From CAIWHR01 sp963726775 (lineage in GTDB: Bacteria; Pseudomonadota; Gammaproteobacteria; Burkholderiales; Casimicrobiaceae), in assembly GCA_963726775.1 (NCBI GenBank), contig CAVSDL010000008.1, positions 62,001 to 126,000 on the forward strand: 64,000 nt of DNA. The letters are read 5' to 3'. Numbering within the stretch: position 1 is the first letter of the stretch; every line of letters starts with the position of its first letter. A program made the position numbers and the translations under genes. This document shows, piece after piece, positions 53,371-62,625 of this stretch. The notes under the pieces were generated by a model that did no database searches, had not been told where the DNA came from, and saw nothing but the letters and a program-made list of their open reading frames with translations.

Positions 53371-53928
53371 TTGCTGCAGATCATCATTCAGGGCCGAGGC
53401 GGCCAGGGCGCGCAGACCGCCGGCAACCTGCTGGCGACGGCGTTCTTCGCCGAGGGGCGCGCGGTGCAATCCTTCGCGAGCTACGGCGGCGCGCGGCGCG
53501 GCACGCCGGTAAGCTCCTTCATTCGCGTCGACGACCGACCGATCCGCGTGCGCTGCGACATCGAGCGGGCCGACGCGATTCTGTGTTTCGATGCGACGCT
53601 GCTCGAAAGCCGGTTGCTCGCCACGGCCCGCCCCGACACGCTGATCGTCGTCAGCTCGTCGAGGACGCCCGAGCAGTTCGCCGAGCAGCTGCCGGGTTAC
53701 CGGGTGATCCCGGTCGACGGTATCTCGATTTCGCGCCGCCACGGTTTGGGACGGATCGTCAATTCCGCATTGCTAGGCGCGTTCGCACGGGCGATCGGGG
53801 CGCCGAAACTGGAGGTGCTGACCCGCACGCTTATCGAGGAGGCGCCGAAACTGCACGACGAGAACATTGCGGCTTGCGAAGAGGGTTACCGTTGGGTCGA
53901 GGCCGAGCTGCAGAAGGTGGCGGCATGA
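53371..53928 (+). CDS. porG: 2-oxoacid:ferredoxin oxidoreductase gamma subunit
   Basis: A 185-aa gamma subunit of a pyruvate-type ferredoxin oxidoreductase. QIIIQGRGGQGAQTAGNLLA is diagnostic, then ASYGGARRGTPVSSFIRVDD. The start TTG at 53371 is supported by GGAGA at 53359-53363; the frame extends upstream to 53299 without similarity. The stop overlaps the next gene's ATG. The enzyme couples 2-oxoacid and CoA to acyl-CoA, CO2 and reduced ferredoxin. Confidence 0.88.
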   Translation: MLQIIIQGRGGQGAQTAGNLLATAFFAEGRAVQSFASYGGARRGTPVSSFIRVDDRPIRVRCDIERADAILCFDATLLESRLLATARPDTLIVVSSSRTPEQFAEQLPGYRVIPVDGISISRRHGLGRIVNSALLGAFARAIGAPKLEVLTRTLIEEAPKLHDENIAACEEGYRWVEAELQKVAA

Positions 53929-55607
53929 ATGCGAAGGATGTGGTTCCGAGCATCTGGACCACCGGCACTACCGAGGTCTTCAAGACCGGCACGTGGCGGG
54001 CCGCGTTGCCGCAGCACATCCATGCGCCGTCGCCGTGCCACGCTGCCTGTCCGGTGAACGGCGACATCGCCGAGTGGATCGGCCGTGCCCGCGCGCGTGA
54101 CTTTCGCGGCGCGTGGGAAATTCTCACGCGCCACAACCCCTTTCCCGCGGTGGCCGGGCGCATCTGCCATCACCCGTGCGAAGCGGCATGCAATCGCGCC
54201 GGTCTCGATGGGTCGCTCTCGATCTGCCGGCTCGAGCGCTATATCGGTGATCGGGCGCTCGCGGAAGGCTGGGCGTTTGCGCCGATCGAAGCGCCGCGCA
54301 AGGAGCGCATCGCGGTCGTGGGTGGCGGACCGTCGGGCCTCTCGGCAGCGTTTCACCTGCGAAGGCGCGGCTACGCGGTCACCTTGTTCGAATCCCGTCC
54401 GGAGCTCGGGGGACTGATGCGCTACGGCATTCCGTCGTATCGCCTCGCGCGATCCGTGCTCGATGGCGAAATCGCGCGCATCGTGGCCCTCGGGATCGAC
54501 GTACGCTGCGGTGAGTCGATGGAGACACCAGAAGACTTCGAGCGCCTGCGCAACGGGTTCGACGCCGTATACCTCGCCATCGGGGCCCGGTGCCAGAAGC
54601 GCCTGCCCCGGCTCGATTACACGCGGCCCTGGGTGATGGACGGTGCCGACTACCTGGCGCGGGCGAACGCCGGTGCTCCGCCCGCGCTCGGCAAGCGCGT
54701 GGTCGTGATCGGCGGCGGAAGCGCCGCCCTCGATGCCGCGCGCAGCGCACGGCGCGCCGGGCACGAGGTCACGATCCTTGCGCTCGAAAGCGTGTCGCAG
54801 ATGCCGGCGCAGCCTGAGGAAATCGCCGAAGCGCTGGAGGAAGGAATTGCGCTGGTCGACGGCGCGATGCTGACCGAGGCCATCGACAGGGGCGGCGCGG
54901 GCCTCGAGCTCAAGTGCGTGCGCGTGCGGTTCGAGTCGGGTGCAGCGCGCGGGCAATTCACGGTGACCCCGGTCGCCGGCAGCGAATTCTCGCTCGAGGC
55001 GGATGCCGTCGTCCCGTCGATCGGGCAGGACCCCGACCTGGCGCCGCTCTCTTCCATGCTCGCAGCGGACGGTGCGCTGCTCGCCGCCGATCATCGTCAG
55101 GCGACGAGCCTCGAGCGCGTGTACGCCGGCGGCGATGTCGCGAGCATGGCGCGCTTCGTGACCGAGGCGATCGGCATGGGCAAGCGCGCCGCGCGCGAGA
55201 TCGACCGCGTGTTGCGCGACGGCGCGCAGGGTGCGGAACGCAGCCACGCCGATGCCGGCGCAGATTTCGCGGCCGAGCCCGTCGTCAAGCTCGCGGCGAT
55301 CAACACGTTCTATTACGCCGGACAGGCGCGGACCGTGGAGCAACGGCTCCCCGCCGCGCAGCGCCTCGCAAGCGACTCCGAGGTTCAGCTCGGCTTCGAA
55401 CTCGAGCAGGCGCTCGCCGAGACCGAGCGCTGTTTCTCCTGCGGAACCTGCATCCAGTGCGACAACTGCGTTCACTACTGTCCCGATCTCGCGGTGAAAC
55501 GCGAGGCCGATGGCTATGTGGTCCTGACCGACTACTGCAAGGGATGCGGCGTCTGTGTGGCGGAGTGCCCGACCGGTTCGATGAAGATGATCGAGGAAGC
55601 GCGATGA
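53925..55607 (+). CDS. GltD-like flavoprotein fused to a 2[4Fe-4S] ferredoxin (POR delta-type)
   Basis: A 560-aa fusion. Residues 35-105 hold the GltD N-terminal cluster cysteines (PCHAACPVNGDI, RICHHPCEAACNR). The FAD motif VVGGGPSGLSAAFHLRRRGY starts at 131 and the NAD(P) motif VVIGGGSAALDAARSARRAG near 263. The last 65 residues are a PorD-type ferredoxin: CFSCGTCIQCDNCVHYCP and YCKGCGVCVAECPTGS. It probably links POR-bound ferredoxin to NAD(P)H. Overlaps porG by ATGA and precedes porA. Confidence 0.9.
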   Translation: MNAKDVVPSIWTTGTTEVFKTGTWRAALPQHIHAPSPCHAACPVNGDIAEWIGRARARDFRGAWEILTRHNPFPAVAGRICHHPCEAACNRAGLDGSLSICRLERYIGDRALAEGWAFAPIEAPRKERIAVVGGGPSGLSAAFHLRRRGYAVTLFESRPELGGLMRYGIPSYRLARSVLDGEIARIVALGIDVRCGESMETPEDFERLRNGFDAVYLAIGARCQKRLPRLDYTRPWVMDGADYLARANAGAPPALGKRVVVIGGGSAALDAARSARRAGHEVTILALESVSQMPAQPEEIAEALEEGIALVDGAMLTEAIDRGGAGLELKCVRVRFESGAARGQFTVTPVAGSEFSLEADAVVPSIGQDPDLAPLSSMLAADGALLAADHRQATSLERVYAGGDVASMARFVTEAIGMGKRAAREIDRVLRDGAQGAERSHADAGADFAAEPVVKLAAINTFYYAGQARTVEQRLPAAQRLASDSEVQLGFELEQALAETERCFSCGTCIQCDNCVHYCPDLAVKREADGYVVLTDYCKGCGVCVAECPTGSMKMIEEAR

Positions 55608-55683
55608 GCGCTGCATGGTTGCCTCGAGGCGTGGGGGTCCACCCGTGAACGCGCGCGACGATACCGTTGCGCGGGAGCAGCCG

Positions 55684-56820
55684 ATGCTCCTGACCGGCAA
55701 CCACGCGGTCGCCTGGGCGGCTCGCCTGGCGCGACCCAAGGTGGTCCCGGTCTATCCGATCACGCCACAGACGCCGATTCTCGAGAAGATCACCGAATTC
55801 CAGGCCGACGGCGAGTTCGACGCCGAGGTCATCACGCCCGAGTCCGAGCACTCGGTGATGGCCGCCTGCATTCCGGCGTCGCTGGCGGGCGTTCGCGTGT
55901 TCACGGCGACGGCCTCGCAGGGCCTGCTGCTCATGCACGAACTGCTCCATTACGCGAGCGGCGCGCGGGCGCCGATCGTGATGGCCAACGTCAACCGGAC
56001 GCTTGCCTCGCCGTGGGCGTTCTGGCCCGACCAGACCGACAGCCTCGCGCAGCGCGACACCGGCTGGATCCAGTACTACACGGAGAGCGCGCAGGAGTCG
56101 CTCGACACGGTGATCCAGGCGTTCAAGGTCGCCGAACGGGTGCTGCTGCCGGTGATGGTGAACCACGATGCGTTCTACGTCTCGCACGCGCTCGAGCCGG
56201 TGTACGTGCCGGCGCAGGAGCTGGTCGATGCCTTCCTGCCGCCGTACGCGCCCGAGCATCGCCTCGACACCGCGAAGGTCGAGTCCTGGGGCAACGTGGT
56301 GACGCAGGACATGTTCTATCGCCACCGCCAGGCGCTCGGCGACGCGATGGGGGAGGCCCCAGTGGCCGCGCTCGACGCGGACCGCGAATGGGGTGAGCTC
56401 ACCGGCCGCAGCTACGGGCTGGTCGAGCGCTACCGTTGCGAAGGCGCCCGCACCGTCATCGTGACGATGGGCAGCATGTGCGGCACCGCGCGCGATGCGG
56501 TCGATGCGATGCGCGATGCGGGCGTGGCGGTCGGCCTGCTGAAGGTGCGGCTGTTCCGGCCGCTTCCGGTGCAGGCGCTGCTCGCCGGCCTGGCCGGTGT
56601 ACCCGAGGTGCTGGTGCTCGATCGCAACTATTCGCCCGGCCATGGCGGCGTGCTGCACCAGGAATTGCGCGCCGCGCTCTACGGCATGCCTGACGCGCCG
56701 CGGATTCACGGCTATCTCGCGGGCGTGGGCGGCGTCAACGTTTCACCGGAGAAGATCGCCGAGTTCGTCCGGATGGCGAGCGCGAGCGAAGCACAGCCGG
56801 ATTCGGTCTGGGTGAGATGA
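55684..56820 (+). CDS. porA: 2-oxoacid:ferredoxin oxidoreductase alpha subunit
   Basis: A 378-aa alpha subunit. LLTGNHAVAWAARLARPKVV and YPITPQTPILEKITEF open it; ASQGLLLMHELLHYASGARA and PIVMANVNRTLASPW are POR-type. The ATG at 55684 has GGGAG at 55673-55677; GTG 55645 and ATG 55615 are in-frame alternatives. Its stop overlaps the porB ATG (ATGA). Pyruvate is the likely substrate but the 2-oxoacid cannot be fixed. Confidence 0.88.
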   Translation: MLLTGNHAVAWAARLARPKVVPVYPITPQTPILEKITEFQADGEFDAEVITPESEHSVMAACIPASLAGVRVFTATASQGLLLMHELLHYASGARAPIVMANVNRTLASPWAFWPDQTDSLAQRDTGWIQYYTESAQESLDTVIQAFKVAERVLLPVMVNHDAFYVSHALEPVYVPAQELVDAFLPPYAPEHRLDTAKVESWGNVVTQDMFYRHRQALGDAMGEAPVAALDADREWGELTGRSYGLVERYRCEGARTVIVTMGSMCGTARDAVDAMRDAGVAVGLLKVRLFRPLPVQALLAGLAGVPEVLVLDRNYSPGHGGVLHQELRAALYGMPDAPRIHGYLAGVGGVNVSPEKIAEFVRMASASEAQPDSVWVR

Positions 56821-57739
56821 ACGGCCCCGCACGCTGACATTCTCTGTTCAGGGCACGCGGCGTGTCCGGGCTGCGTGGATGCCCTGTCGGTGCGGCACGT
56901 TCTCGCCACGCTCGGACCGAAGACGATGGCCGTCGTTCCGCCCTCGTGCATGGCGGTCATCGCGGGTCCGCAACCGTACAGCGCGACTCAAGATTCCCGT
57001 CTACCAGCCGACGCTCGAAGCGAGCGCCGCCGCGGCAACGGGCCTTCGCCGCGCGCTCGACGCGCGGGGCGAGCACGACACGCAGGTGATCGTTCTCGCC
57101 GGCGACGGCGGCACCTATGACATCGGCTTTCAGTGCCTGTCGTCCGCGGCCGAGCGCAACGAGAACTTCATCTACTTCTGCCTCGACAACGAAGGCTACA
57201 TGAACACCGGGGCGCAGAAATCTTCGTCGACGCCGCATCTGGCGAGCACCGGATCGACCCCCGCCGGCAAGACCTCGCGCAAGAAGAATCTCACCGAGAT
57301 CATGGCGGCCCACGAGGTGCCCTACGCGGCTACCGCGAATGTCGGCTTCCTGCCCGACCTGATCCGCAAGGTCGAGAAGGCCAGGACGATGCACGGCACG
57401 CGAATCATCACCCTGCTCATTCCCTGCCTCGATGGCTGGGGGCTGCCCGACGACGCGGGCCTGACGGCCGCGCGTTATGCGGTCGAGAGCGGCACGTTCC
57501 CGCTCTACGAAGTCGAGAACGGGCGCACCTACACGCTCAACTACACGTCGAAGATGCGCCCGGTAAGCGACTATCTGGCGCTGCAGCGCCGCTATCGGCA
57601 TTTGAGCCCGGCCGACATCGAAACGCTGCAAGCCGAGGTCGACGACCGCTGGGCGAGACTGCTGCAGCGGGTCGAGGCTGGAAAGCCGGCACTCGGCGAC
57701 ATGAACACCGCGAGCAATTCCGGCGCATCGAGTTCGTAA
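56817..57739 (+). pseudogene. porB: 2-oxoacid:ferredoxin oxidoreductase beta subunit, two frameshifts
   Basis: The TPP-binding beta subunit. From ATG 56817 the first codons, with one extra G near 56823-56824 removed, give MNAPHADILCSGHAACPGCV with the cluster cysteines. Up to PQPYSA the frame is constant; an extra A near 56986 then shifts it, after which LKIPVYQPTLEASAAAATGL continues to the stop. The TPP motif GDGGTYDIGFQCLSSAAERN and YFCLDNEGYMNTGAQKS are intact. The span of 923 bases equals 3n+2, as two insertions predict. Sequencing error is at least as likely as decay. Confidence 0.85.
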
Positions 57740-57783
57740 GCGTTGCCGTTGAGGGATCCGCCGTTAGCGCGGTGGACATCATT

Positions 57784-59223
57784 CTATTGCCGGACAATTT
57801 TGTGAACGCCCCCGGCGGATGTCAGTACGTAGATCTCGTTCCGCGAGTCAACGCCGAATGACTGGATATTTCCGACGGGCGTGACGCCCCAGTCGATCCG
57901 CTCGATTGCGACCCCGCCCGCGACGAGAAAACTTCGCAGCCAGCCTTTGCAGAAGTCGGTGTAGAAGTAATGTCCGGCAATTTCCGGCAGCGCCGTACCG
58001 CGATAGACGTATCCGCCCGTGATGGAGCAACCGTCGCCGTGGTCGTACTCGATGAGCGGCATCGTGATGCCCGCGGGATTGCACGAGGCACCCGACGGGT
58101 AACAAATCGTTCCTTCCCAGATATTCCACCCGTAGTCGAGACCGGCTGCGCTGGCAGCGACGACGTCCACTTCCTCGCGGCTGCTCTGTCCGACATCCGC
58201 TATGTAGAGACTTCGTGTCGTTCCGTCGAACGAGAATCGCCATGGATTCCGGACGCCGAACGCCCAGATTTCGGGGTGCTTGCCCGGCTGACCGACGAAC
58301 GGGTTGTCCGGGGGCACTTTGTAGGGAAGCGAACTTACGTCGAGGCGGAGTATCTTGCCCAGCAGCGTATCGAGGTTCTGTCCGCTTCCGAACGGATCGC
58401 CGCCGCCGCCGCCGTCGCCGGTCCCGAGGTAAAGCATGCCATCCGGGCCGAATTGCAGTTGACCTCCGTTGTGATTGCCAAAAGTGCGATGGGCAATGGT
58501 GAGGACACGGACCGCCGTCGACTCGGAACCCAAGGGGGGCGGCACGCCGCTCACCGGCAACGTGAAGCGTTCGATGGCTAGGTCGCCACTGGAATCCGTG
58601 AAACAGACGAACACATTGCCGGTGCTGGCAAATTGCGGGTCGAACGCCAGCGACAACATGCCGCGCTCGCCGCCGTAGCTCACGCGTGCCGAAATGTCGA
58701 GCACCGGCGCCTGCGGTACCCCATTCGCCAGCTTCCGGATGCGTCCGGGCTGCTCGACGACATAGATGTCCGTCCCTCCCGGCGGCGACGCGAGGAACGT
58801 AGGGGATACAAGCCCCGACGCCACCGCTTCGAATCGGAGCTTCAACGGCGGCGCGAGCGCATAGGTCACGGTCACCATAGTGATGCTCGGTGGAGCCGGC
58901 ACGTTGATCGCCGACGGGACGACGGTTGCCGTATACGTTGCCGTGCCGGCAACCACCGGGTCGGCGCGCACGATGAAGGTGCCAGGACCGGTAACGATCG
59001 CCTCGCCGGTGGCATTCAGATTGCCGACGGCCTTGCCGTTCGGATCCGTGATCGTGACCGCGGCATTCACCCCGGCGGGAAGTCCGGCAACGGCAACATC
59101 GATCCGATTCTGCGGCGCGGTGGCGCTGCCCGACCCGCCACCGCCGCCGCCGCAGCCGGCAAGCGTTAGGCCGATCATGATGATCGCGCAGGTTCGCAAC
59201 CGGCAATGGGGCCGCACGCGCAT
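57784..59223 (-). CDS. PQQ-dependent sugar dehydrogenase-like lipoprotein
   Basis: A 479-aa protein of the soluble glucose/sorbosone dehydrogenase family. From 59223 the signal ends in the lipobox LTLAGC, followed by poly-Gly. Residues about 30-130 form an Ig-like or big-domain segment. The propeller has PGGTDIYVVEQPGRIRKLAN, FGNHNGGQLQFGPDGMLYLG then TGDGGGGGDPFGSGQ, and EIWAFGVRNPWRFSFD. Catalytic His in the NHNGG motif is present. It would oxidise a sugar in the periplasm with PQQ; substrate unknown. Confidence 0.85.
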   Translation of the reverse strand: MRVRPHCRLRTCAIIMIGLTLAGCGGGGGGSGSATAPQNRIDVAVAGLPAGVNAAVTITDPNGKAVGNLNATGEAIVTGPGTFIVRADPVVAGTATYTATVVPSAINVPAPPSITMVTVTYALAPPLKLRFEAVASGLVSPTFLASPPGGTDIYVVEQPGRIRKLANGVPQAPVLDISARVSYGGERGMLSLAFDPQFASTGNVFVCFTDSSGDLAIERFTLPVSGVPPPLGSESTAVRVLTIAHRTFGNHNGGQLQFGPDGMLYLGTGDGGGGGDPFGSGQNLDTLLGKILRLDVSSLPYKVPPDNPFVGQPGKHPEIWAFGVRNPWRFSFDGTTRSLYIADVGQSSREEVDVVAASAAGLDYGWNIWEGTICYPSGASCNPAGITMPLIEYDHGDGCSITGGYVYRGTALPEIAGHYFYTDFCKGWLRSFLVAGGVAIERIDWGVTPVGNIQSFGVDSRNEIYVLTSAGGVHKIVRQ

Positions 59224-59264
59224 TCCCGGCGCGCCCGACGCGAAGCTGCTGCGGGTGCGCAACC

Positions 59265-59554
59265 TCAGCACGGTCCCCCACCCGTGCATTTCCGGTAACC
59301 CGCGACGCCTTCGATCACTCCGCCGCCCCGCGTATTGAAGAAGTAATCGAGTCCGATCCCGCTGCCACCCGGGCCGGCGAAGAAGCCGGCGAAATTGCCG
59401 GCGACGAGCGGACGGCAGCCGTTGCCGACACAGCCTGCCGTGGCGCCCGCACATCGTCGACGGGCGCAGCGCATGCGCCGGCCGCTGCACCCGACACGAA
59501 GGCCGCCAGCAGGAGCGCGGAAGCGGGGATGTGCGAGTGCAGGGGGCGGGACAT
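59265..59554 (-). pseudogene. Small secreted protein, frameshifted
   Basis: Read from ATG 59554, a clear signal peptide (MSRPLHSHIPASALLLAAFV then SGAAAGACA) is followed by DDVR; the good codon pattern then continues in another frame as TAGCVGNGCRPLVAGNFAGF then FAGPGGSGIGLDYFFNT and GYRKC to the stop at 59265. The span of 290 bases is 3n+2, so one base is missing between about 59450 and 59475. I do not recognise the family. Strong C-ending codons in both halves argue that both were coding. Confidence 0.4.
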
Positions 59555-59683
59555 GACCGGGCACCGGAGGGCGACAGCCGATCATAGCAAGGGGGGTTCC
59601 GCGGGGGAAGGGGCGTCGCGAGCAGCGTTCGCCAACACGCGCGGGCCATTGCGAACCTGAGTGGCATTTTCGCAAACAGGATC

Positions 59684-59795
59684 GTCATTTTCGCGAATGC
59701 GGAGACCCAGCGACGCTCGACCCAAGACACAGGATGGCCGTTCCTCGAAACTTCGCCGCTCACGCGGCTCGTTTTCCCGCCTGCGCGGGAACGAC
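59684..59795. repeat. REP-like element with imperfect inverted ends
   Basis: The left end GTCATTTTCGCGAATGCGGA (from 59684) and the reverse complement of the right end, GTCGTTCCCGCGCAGGCGGG (to 59795), match at most positions. The form resembles the widespread GTCATTCCCGCGNANGCGGG elements. It is degenerate. Confidence 0.55.
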
Positions 59796-59935
59796 GATAT
59801 CTCTGCAGCCGCTGTCGCCCGATTCAATTGAGCATGGCAGGAATCGGGACGAAGCGATGCATTGGCATGCTGGAGTCTGCGCTGCGCGCCGGCATCGGCC
59901 GCATTGTCACCGTGCTCACCGGCCCTGCATCGCGC

Positions 59936-59963
59936 TTGCAAATTGGCCGTCGGCGTTTACACT
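59936..59963 (+). promoter_or_regulatory. Promoter candidate for the FHA-cytochrome operon
   Basis: TTGCAA (59936-59941), a 16-base spacer and TACACT (59958-59963) precede the GTG start at 60028 by about 58 bases to the predicted transcript start. Both boxes match at 4 of 6 positions. Confidence 0.4.
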
Positions 59964-60027
59964 CGACGCCTTGATCGCGAGGTGCGTGCGCGTGCGCGTG
60001 CAGGCGCTCATCGCCGGAGGGGGGCGC

Positions 60028-60861
60028 GTGCGGCACCAGTCGCTGCTGGCGTATGCGAAGTACCGGTATCTGAAAGTCGCGGCGCTGGTCGTGGCCGCTA
60101 CGATCGCCGCGTACGCGCTTCATCGCCCGCCGGGCGGCCGCTACGGCGGCACATGGCTCGGCTACACGCTGGGCACCGTCGGCATGCTCCTGATCATCGG
60201 GCTTGCCTGGTTTGGCGTCCGCAAGCGCCAGTACAGTTCGACCGCCGGGACGCTGCTCGGCTGGCTCTCCGCGCACGTGTATCTCGGCATCACGCTGCTC
60301 GTCATCGCCACGTTGCACGCCGCGTTCCAGGTCGGCTGGAACGTGCACACCCTTGCTTACGCGCTGATGGTTGCCGTGATCGCATCCGGCTTCTACGGTG
60401 TGTGGGCGTATCTCAAGCATCCGCGCGCAATCACCGACGCGCTCGGCGAAGATACGCAGGAGTCCCTGCTCCTGAAGATCGCCGACCTCGATCGGCAGAT
60501 GCGCGCGCTGGCGCTGGCGCTTCCCGATGCCGTCAACCGGCTGGTGCTCGCGGCGGCGCAGGAGACGCGGATCGGCGGCAGCTGGCGCGAGCAGCTCGCC
60601 GGTCACGACGCACATTGTCCTACTACGGCTGCAGTGACGGGCCTGCAGGCTGTCGGCAAGACGTTGCGCGGCGGCGAGGCGCAAGCGAGCCAGCAACTCT
60701 ACGCGCTGATGGTGCGCAAGCAGGAACTTGTCGCGCGCGCGCGCCGCGCCGTCGCGCTGAAGGCGCGGCTCGACGCCTGGCTCTACATCCACGTGCCGCT
60801 GTCGATCGCGCTCGTCGCGGCGCTGGTCGCCCACGTGGTCAGTGTGTTCTTCTACTGGTAG
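60028..60861 (+). CDS. Five-span membrane protein with two His pairs, cytochrome b-like
   Basis: A 277-aa inner-membrane protein. The start GTG 60028 has GGAGG at 60016-60020. Predicted spans are at about 17-31, 44-64, 79-99, 107-128 and 253-276. H83/H97 and H255/H269 are both spaced 14 residues within or next to spans, as expected for bis-His b-haem ligands; this is inference from spacing. A soluble region (130-250) lies between the fourth and fifth spans. It precedes the multihaem gene by 15 bases and probably passes electrons between quinol and that protein. I do not recognise a named family. Confidence 0.65.
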   Translation: MRHQSLLAYAKYRYLKVAALVVAATIAAYALHRPPGGRYGGTWLGYTLGTVGMLLIIGLAWFGVRKRQYSSTAGTLLGWLSAHVYLGITLLVIATLHAAFQVGWNVHTLAYALMVAVIASGFYGVWAYLKHPRAITDALGEDTQESLLLKIADLDRQMRALALALPDAVNRLVLAAAQETRIGGSWREQLAGHDAHCPTTAAVTGLQAVGKTLRGGEAQASQQLYALMVRKQELVARARRAVALKARLDAWLYIHVPLSIALVAALVAHVVSVFFYW

Positions 60862-60876
60862 CGCGCCCGGGCCCCG

Positions 60877-62625
60877 ATGAAGCTCCTGCTCGTCACCGTC
60901 ACGCGCAACCGCAAGGGCCAGGCGGTGCGCGCGGCGCGCACGCTCGACGGCGAGTCGTTCGCGGTGGGCCGCGGCACGCCGTGCCCCGTCCACTTGCCCG
61001 ATCCGCGCGTGGCGCTCGAGCACGCCACCATCTTCGCTGCCGGTGGCGCGACCCGGCTCGCGGCCGTTGGGGCGGCGACGCTGCTGGTGGACGGGCGCCC
61101 CGACCCGGAAGCCACGCTTGCGCCGGGCTCGAAGGTCGAAGTCGGACCGTACGTCCTGACGGTCGAGGTCCCACCCGCGGGCACGGACCTGGCGATCGCG
61201 ATCGAATTGCAGCGCTCGCTTCCCGACGATCTCGCCGAAATCAAGGCGCGGTCGAGAATGTCGCTCGCGGCGACCGGCCTCGCGAAACGCAAGCCGGCGT
61301 GGGTGCTGTTAGCGATCGTTCTGGTGCTGTTTCTCGCGGTGCCGGTCGTCAACGCGCTGTATCCGCCGCTGCGTGCGCTGACGGCGCAATTGCCGTTGAC
61401 ACCGGATCAGTCGTGGACACCGGGGCCGCTGGCGGCGGGACACGATGCCTTCGGCCGCGAGTGCGGCAAGTGCCATGAGGTCCCGTTCGTCCGCGTGCGC
61501 GACCGCACGTGCCTCGGATGCCATCAGAAGACCCCGGGGCACGCACCGACCGCGCAGTTGCAGGCCGACCTCTTCGGCGACACGCGCTGCGCGAGCTGCC
61601 ACGCCGACCACAAAGGCACCGACGGACTGGTGCGCGCGGACTCGGCGCTATGCGCGGAATGCCACCGAGCGCTGAAGCGGCGATTCGCGGACACGGATCT
61701 CGGCGACGCTGCCGATTTCACCAAGGAGCATCCTGAATTCAGGCTCACGCTCTGGAGGGGCCCCGGCAACGACGACGTCGTGCGCGTCGCGCAGTCGGAC
61801 AAGGCAAACCTCGTCGAAAAATCGCGCCTCAAGTTTCCGCACGAAGATCATATGAAGCAGAGCATTCGGAGTGCCAAGGGGCGCGTCACGCTGGAATGCC
61901 GGAGTTGTCATATGCCCGATGCCAGCGGCCGCTCCTTCGAGCCGGTCAACATGAAGAGACATTGCATCGAATGCCACACGCTGGAGTTCGAGCCCGCGGT
62001 AACGACGCGCCAGGTTCCACACGGATCGGTCGACGAAGTCATGTTGACCATGCAGGAGTTCTATGCAAGCATCGCCTTGAACGACGTCGCGGTCGATACC
62101 GTCGATACCGGCGAGATCCGGCGGGGGATACCCAGGCCCGCCGGAGGCACGGTCACCGAGGAGCAGCGTCAACGCGCCTTGGCGTGGGCCCGCAGCAAGG
62201 CCGGCAAGGTCGCGCAGGATCTGTTCGAGGCGCGGGTCTGCATCGTCTGTCACGAGGTCGTCAGAATGACGGGACCGGGGGGAGGGCAGAGCGAGACGGC
62301 CTGGAATGTCGCGCCCGTCCACGTCGCGACGAGTTGGCTTCCCAAGGCGCGGTTCGATCACCTCAAACATCGCACCTACAAATGCGATGACTGCCACGAC
62401 CGGGTCGCGAAGTCGAAGTCCAGCAGCGACGTCTCCATCCCCGGCATCGAGTCCTGCCGTGTCTGTCACGCGGGCAACGAATCCGCGGCGAACAAGGTGG
62501 TGTCGACGTGCGTCGCCTGCCACGCCTTCCACGTGCCCGGCCATGCCCCGATGGGCCGACGCGCCGGCGCGGCCCGCGGGCACGACCTTGCGCGCGCACC
62601 GGCGACCTTCGGGAGCGTGAAGTGA
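60877..62625 (+). CDS. FHA-domain protein fused through one span to a ten-haem cytochrome c
   Basis: A 582-aa protein. Residues 1-100 resemble an FHA domain (FAVGRGTPCPVHLPDPRV, then ALEHATI): the GR motif is kept but the Ser of the usual SRxHA is Ala, so phosphothreonine binding is uncertain. A single span lies at 141-161, placing FHA in the cytoplasm. The periplasmic part has ten CxxCH motifs with first Cys at 196, 212, 238, 259, 341, 363, 455, 503, 527 and 545, many with nearby His for second ligands. Attachment would need the ccm system encoded upstream. It overlaps the next gene (GTGA). Confidence 0.88.
   Translation: MKLLLVTVTRNRKGQAVRAARTLDGESFAVGRGTPCPVHLPDPRVALEHATIFAAGGATRLAAVGAATLLVDGRPDPEATLAPGSKVEVGPYVLTVEVPPAGTDLAIAIELQRSLPDDLAEIKARSRMSLAATGLAKRKPAWVLLAIVLVLFLAVPVVNALYPPLRALTAQLPLTPDQSWTPGPLAAGHDAFGRECGKCHEVPFVRVRDRTCLGCHQKTPGHAPTAQLQADLFGDTRCASCHADHKGTDGLVRADSALCAECHRALKRRFADTDLGDAADFTKEHPEFRLTLWRGPGNDDVVRVAQSDKANLVEKSRLKFPHEDHMKQSIRSAKGRVTLECRSCHMPDASGRSFEPVNMKRHCIECHTLEFEPAVTTRQVPHGSVDEVMLTMQEFYASIALNDVAVDTVDTGEIRRGIPRPAGGTVTEEQRQRALAWARSKAGKVAQDLFEARVCIVCHEVVRMTGPGGGQSETAWNVAPVHVATSWLPKARFDHLKHRTYKCDDCHDRVAKSKSSSDVSIPGIESCRVCHAGNESAANKVVSTCVACHAFHVPGHAPMGRRAGAARGHDLARAPATFGSVK

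Larger units (their letters stand above)
59555..60027. other. Non-coding region with an inverted-repeat element ahead of the cytochrome genes
   Basis: No convincing gene in these 473 bases. Contents recognised: the element at 59684-59795 and the promoter candidate at 59936-59963. A frame open from 59734 joins the cytochrome gene but has no membrane or family features before 60028. Confidence 0.6.

Noticed and set aside
56815..56850. Resemblance of ATGAACGGCCCCGCACGCTGA to the left end of the GC-rich element
   Set aside because: With one extra G removed it encodes the expected POR beta N-terminus, so it is coding sequence.
59734..60027. N-terminal extension of the cytochrome b-like protein
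   Set aside because: The part before GTG 60028 reads a REP-like element and promoter region; GGAGG stands 7 bases ahead of the GTG.
60877..62625. Hydroxylamine oxidoreductase or NrfA/NrfB identity for the multihaem protein
   Set aside because: No HAO cross-link Tyr context or NrfA CxxCK motif is visible, and the FHA plus single-span arrangement differs.
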